Positions 13,661 to 16,331 of a DNA stretch of 16,331 nucleotides are shown piece by piece. The notes under the pieces were generated by a model. The model was not told the origin of the DNA, did no database searches, and saw only the letters and a list, made by a program, of their open reading frames with translations. Each line of letters opens with the position of its first letter. Position 1 is the stretch's first letter. This stretch comes from JAKIWV01 sp049800095 (GTDB lineage: Archaea > Thermoplasmatota > Thermoplasmata > Lutacidiplasmatales > UBA184): positions 1-16,331 of the forward strand of contig JBARJD010000006.1 of the NCBI GenBank assembly GCA_049800095.1, in the 5' to 3' direction. The position numbers were made by a program, and so were the translations under genes.

Positions 13661-14261
13661 TCACGAACTGCACCGCGATGGCCGCCAGCAACAGGCCCAT
13701 GACTCGGCCGATGGCCACGGCGCCGACGCGGCCCACCCGGTCCAGAATCGGCAGCCCGAGGCGCAACACCACGTAGCTCACGATCATGACGAGAATGATG
13801 GCGGCGTACAGCGTCAGGGCGCCGGGCAAGCTTCCCTCCGAGGCGTCCGCATAGATCACCACGGAGGAGATGGCTCCCGGTCCGGCCAGCAGCGGCATGC
13901 CCAGGGGGACGATTCCGACCTCCTCCCGGCGCAAGAGGAGCTCGGCTTGGTCCATCGGCGTGAGCTTGGCTCCCGGGGTTTCCCCGAAGACCATGTTGAA
14001 GCCGATCGCGAAGAGCAGGATGCCTCCCGCGATCTCGAACGAGTAGATGGTGAAGTGCAGAGCCTGGAAGATGAACCGGCCCAGGATCGCGAAGGCCAGA
14101 AGCAGTACCGTCGCGAACAGGGTAGACCGCCCGATCACGTAGACCCGGTCCCCTACACTGAATCCCTGCGTCAGTGAGACGAAGAAGGGCAGCATGCCGA
14201 TCGGGTCGACGATGACGAAGAGAGTGGCGAAGATGAGCAGGCCGAGGAAGAGGTCAGACAC
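13620..14261 (-). CDS. MarC-family (UPF0056) integral membrane protein
   Basis: A 213-aa protein with about six membrane helices in two homologous-looking halves. The first half opens FATLFVIVDPIGMLPFF (about 11-27) and the second carries GPGAISSVVIYAD, both hallmarks of the MarC/UPF0056 family. The acidic-polar loop between halves (about 100-120) is short. The family name comes from the E. coli mar locus, but its transport role is not established, so no substrate is claimed. The GTG start at 14261 is chosen because the family N-terminus begins here and GAGGG lies seven bases upstream. Longer in-frame extensions run into the divergent sucC gene. The stop lies inside the 3' end of coaBC. Confidence 0.87.
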   Translation of the reverse strand: MSDLFLGLLIFATLFVIVDPIGMLPFFVSLTQGFSVGDRVYVIGRSTLFATVLLLAFAILGRFIFQALHFTIYSFEIAGGILLFAIGFNMVFGETPGAKLTPMDQAELLLRREEVGIVPLGMPLLAGPGAISSVVIYADASEGSLPGALTLYAAIILVMIVSYVVLRLGLPILDRVGRVGAVAIGRVMGLLLAAIAVQFVINGVAGAFGLAIP

Positions 14262-14294
14262 TGGGCGGCCCTCGCGGAACGCGGACCCCCGGTG

Positions 14295-14306
14295 GGATAA
14301 ATAAGG
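14295..14306. promoter_or_regulatory. AT-rich shared promoter between MarC gene and sucC
   Basis: GGATAAATAAGG is the only AT-rich run in the 76-bp gap between these divergent genes. It gives ATAAATAA on the plus strand, about 35 nt before the sucC start. On the minus strand it gives TTATTTATCC, about 35 nt before the MarC GTG. Spacing on both sides suits an archaeal TATA box with a short leader. Confidence 0.55.
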
Positions 14307-14337
14307 CGCCTGGCTCGGGCGCGCCCGAGGGAGTGGC

Positions 14338-15489
14338 GTGGTCAAACTCGCCGAGTGGCGCGGCAAGGAGATCTTCCGGCGGTACGGCATCCCGGTTCCG
14401 AATGGGCGCGTCGTCCGGAGCGCGGCGCAGGCCGACGAATTGGTGCAATCCGGCGCCCTCGCCCTGCCGTTGGTCGTCAAAGCCCAAGTGCTGGCCGGCG
14501 GGCGTGGGAAGGGCGGTGCCGTGAAGTTCGCCACGACCCCGGAGGAACTCCGGTCGGTCGTCTCCGGAATGTTGGGTATGCAGTTCAAGGACGAGACCGT
14601 AAAGGAACTGCTGCTCGAGCCGAAGGTAACGGTCGGTCGCGAGCTCTACCTCTCGATCGCACTCGACCGGAGCGCTCGGGAGCCCCTCCTGATCGCCAGC
14701 GGACAGGGTGGAGTGGAGATCGAGTCACTGGCCGATGACCAACTCGTTCGGGTCCCTATCCACCCGTTTGCCGGTCTCATCGCCTACGAAAAGCGACGGG
14801 TCGGGGTCGCCTTGCGCCTCGATGGAGACGCATCCAAAGAGTTGGGTGGGCTTCTGGACTCTCTCTGGAGGGCCTTCCAGAAGGAAGACGCGGAGCTGGT
14901 GGAGATTAACCCTCTGGCGGTGGTGGAGGGGCACCTCGTGGCACTGGACGCGAAGGTCATCATCGAGGACGACGCGGGGTTCCGACATCCGGAGTACGCT
15001 GATATCCGGGACGACCGGACGCCTCTCGAAGAGATCGCCCGCGAGAAGGAGATCGCCTTTGTCCAGCTCGACGGCGACATCGGGGTCATCGCCAACGGAG
15101 CCGGTCTCACGATGGCTACGCTCGATGTGCTGGGTCAGTTCGGGGGAAAGCCCGGCGTATTCCTCGACCTAGGGGGCACCGACGACCCCGCTAAGGTCAG
15201 CGAAGCGTTTCTGCTGATGGCGAAAGCACGTCCTTCCGTTGTGTTCCTGAACATCTTCGGCGGCGTAACGCGCTGCGATACCGTGGCGAAGGGCCTCGTC
15301 GCGGCGATGGCCCAGCTCCCCGAATCCGAACGGTTTCCACTCGTCGCACGGATCCGGGGGAACAACGAGGATCTCGGACGACAGATCCTCCAGTCGGCGG
15401 GTGTTACGGCGCTGTCCGACCTGAAGGCATCGGCGCAGGCGGTCGTCGCCGCCGAGCGGCCCCGGGTCGCCGGGGGTCCCCCCGCATGA
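14338..15489 (+). CDS. sucC: Succinyl-CoA synthetase (ADP/GDP-forming) beta subunit
   Basis: A 383-aa ATP-grasp subunit, close to the usual SucC length. Visible landmarks are the N-terminal ATP-grasp opening (YGIPVPNG), KAQVLAGGRGKGGAVKF for nucleotide binding at about 48-64, the metal-binding VEINPLAV near 188-195, and the CoA-ligase domain with GVFLDLGG and NIFGGVTRCD at about 304-313. It forms the nucleotide-binding half of the enzyme that interconverts succinyl-CoA and succinate with substrate-level phosphorylation in the TCA cycle. The choice between ADP and GDP cannot be read from the sequence. The start is GTG with GAGGGAG four bases upstream (14327-14333). The stop overlaps the sucD ATG as ATGA. 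Confidence 0.95.
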   Translation: MVKLAEWRGKEIFRRYGIPVPNGRVVRSAAQADELVQSGALALPLVVKAQVLAGGRGKGGAVKFATTPEELRSVVSGMLGMQFKDETVKELLLEPKVTVGRELYLSIALDRSAREPLLIASGQGGVEIESLADDQLVRVPIHPFAGLIAYEKRRVGVALRLDGDASKELGGLLDSLWRAFQKEDAELVEINPLAVVEGHLVALDAKVIIEDDAGFRHPEYADIRDDRTPLEEIAREKEIAFVQLDGDIGVIANGAGLTMATLDVLGQFGGKPGVFLDLGGTDDPAKVSEAFLLMAKARPSVVFLNIFGGVTRCDTVAKGLVAAMAQLPESERFPLVARIRGNNEDLGRQILQSAGVTALSDLKASAQAVVAAERPRVAGGPPA

Positions 15490-16331
15490 GTGTCTTGGTT
15501 GACGCCGACACCCGCGTGGTGGTCCAAGGGATCACCGGACACCAAGGAACCGTCCACACTGTCCAGATGAAGGCGTTCGGTACGCGGGTGGTCGCGGGCG
15601 TCACTCCGGGGAAGGGTGGCACACAGGTCGAGGGCGTGCCCGTGTTCGATTCCGTCGCCGAGGCGGTGGCCAGGACCGATGCGAACGTCTCGGTGATATT
15701 CGTTCCGGCCCCGTTCACACGGGACGCGTTCATCGAGGCCGCGGACGCGGGGATCCCGCTTGTGGTCATCGTCACGGAGCACGTTCCGTTCCATGACATG
15801 CTGACGATGTACTACTACGGCCGGCTTCGAGGAACTCGGATCATCGGACCCAATTGCCCCGGCATCGGGGCGCCGGGGAAGGCCAAGGCCGGGATCATCC
15901 CGAACGTCGTCTTCCATCCGGGCCGAGTGGGCGTCATCTCCCGCAGCGGCACCCTGACCTATGAGATCGTGAACGGGATCAAAGAGATCGGGCTGGGCCA
16001 GAGCACCTGCATCGGTCTTGGAGGAGATCCGGTCGTCGGAACGACGTTCGTCGACGCCTTGCCTCTGTTCGAAAAGGACCCGGACACCGACCTCCTAGTG
16101 ATGGTTGGAGAGATCGGAGGAACGGCGGAAGAAGAGGCGGCGGAGTACATTCGGCACCATTTCACCAAGCCGGTCGTGGCGTACATCGCGGGCCGGTCTG
16201 CCCCTCCCGGGAAGCGGATGGGACATGCGGGAGCGATCATTGCACGCGGTCGCGGGACGGCGGCGAGCAAGCTCGCCGCTCTCCAAGCGGCCGGAGCGAC
16301 CGTCGCGGACTTCCCGTACGACGTACCCTCG
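15486..16331 (+). CDS. sucD: Succinyl-CoA synthetase alpha subunit (partial, 3' end cut off)
   Basis: The first 282 residues are present and the frame is open to the window edge; the family is typically about 290 aa, so little is missing. It has the CoA-binding Rossmann domain (VVVQGITGHQGTVHT), GPNCPGI near 120-126, SRSGTLTYE, GGDPVVGT, and the phospho-acceptor histidine H247 in GKRMGHAGA. The subunit binds CoA and carries the phosphohistidine intermediate. In the CoA-binding loop many homologues have GITGKQG, where this one has GITGHQG. The ATG overlaps the sucC stop, so the subunits are coupled for balanced synthesis. Confidence 0.95.
   Translation, partial: MSVLVDADTRVVVQGITGHQGTVHTVQMKAFGTRVVAGVTPGKGGTQVEGVPVFDSVAEAVARTDANVSVIFVPAPFTRDAFIEAADAGIPLVVIVTEHVPFHDMLTMYYYGRLRGTRIIGPNCPGIGAPGKAKAGIIPNVVFHPGRVGVISRSGTLTYEIVNGIKEIGLGQSTCIGLGGDPVVGTTFVDALPLFEKDPDTDLLVMVGEIGGTAEEEAAEYIRHHFTKPVVAYIAGRSAPPGKRMGHAGAIIARGRGTAASKLAALQAAGATVADFPYDVPS

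Noticed and set aside
13518..14177. 219-aa plus-strand open frame opposite the MarC gene
   Set aside because: His/Asp/Gln-rich antisense shadow of membrane-helix codons; the minus-strand frame shows clear MarC motifs.

Overview
This is a GC-rich archaeal window, most likely from the Euryarchaeota and best guessed as Thermoplasmatota. The lineage guess is inference; membership of the Archaea is well supported. The evidence is an AglB/STT3 oligosaccharyltransferase, translation factor aEF1B with its zinc-ribbon neighbour, a thiolase/DUF35 pair, an archaeal-type CoaBC fusion, TATA-like boxes upstream of several genes, GGAGGTGA-type ribosome binding sites, and a tRNA-His gene that appears to carry an archaeal-style intron.

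Layout. (1) Positions 1-3049, plus strand: a tightly coupled operon with the 3' end of leuD, a leuB-type dehydrogenase, an SCP2-type thiolase and a DUF35 zinc-ribbon/OB-fold partner. The first two junctions are ATGA overlaps, and the third may be a GTGA overlap. (2) Positions 3090-10547, plus strand: a TATA promoter, then an unusually large aglB (2187 aa) whose catalytic part is fused to a roughly 1250-aa extracellular beta-domain stalk closed by a C-terminal membrane anchor. It is translationally coupled to a small secreted, membrane-anchored protein. (3) Positions 10565-11018, plus strand: a zinc-ribbon mini-protein and aEF1B, probably with their own promoter inside the preceding gene. (4) Positions 11256-11362, plus strand: tRNA-His(GUG) interrupted in the T-loop by about 32 nt. 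It abuts the stop codon of a convergent HAD phosphatase gene. (5) Positions 11363-13660: the HAD gene (minus) and coaBC (plus) diverge from a near-palindromic TATA element. (6) Positions 13620-16331: a MarC-family membrane protein (minus) overlaps the end of coaBC and diverges from sucC-sucD (plus); sucD runs off the right edge.

Functionally most of the window is housekeeping: leucine or related 2-oxoacid biosynthesis, thiolase chemistry, CoA synthesis, the TCA step of succinyl-CoA synthetase, and translation. The distinctive part is the surface-glycosylation block. There the oligosaccharyltransferase carries its own sequon-rich ectodomain, lacks the usual second metal-binding motif, and is coupled to another sequon-rich surface protein. 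No mobile element, CRISPR array or rRNA was seen.
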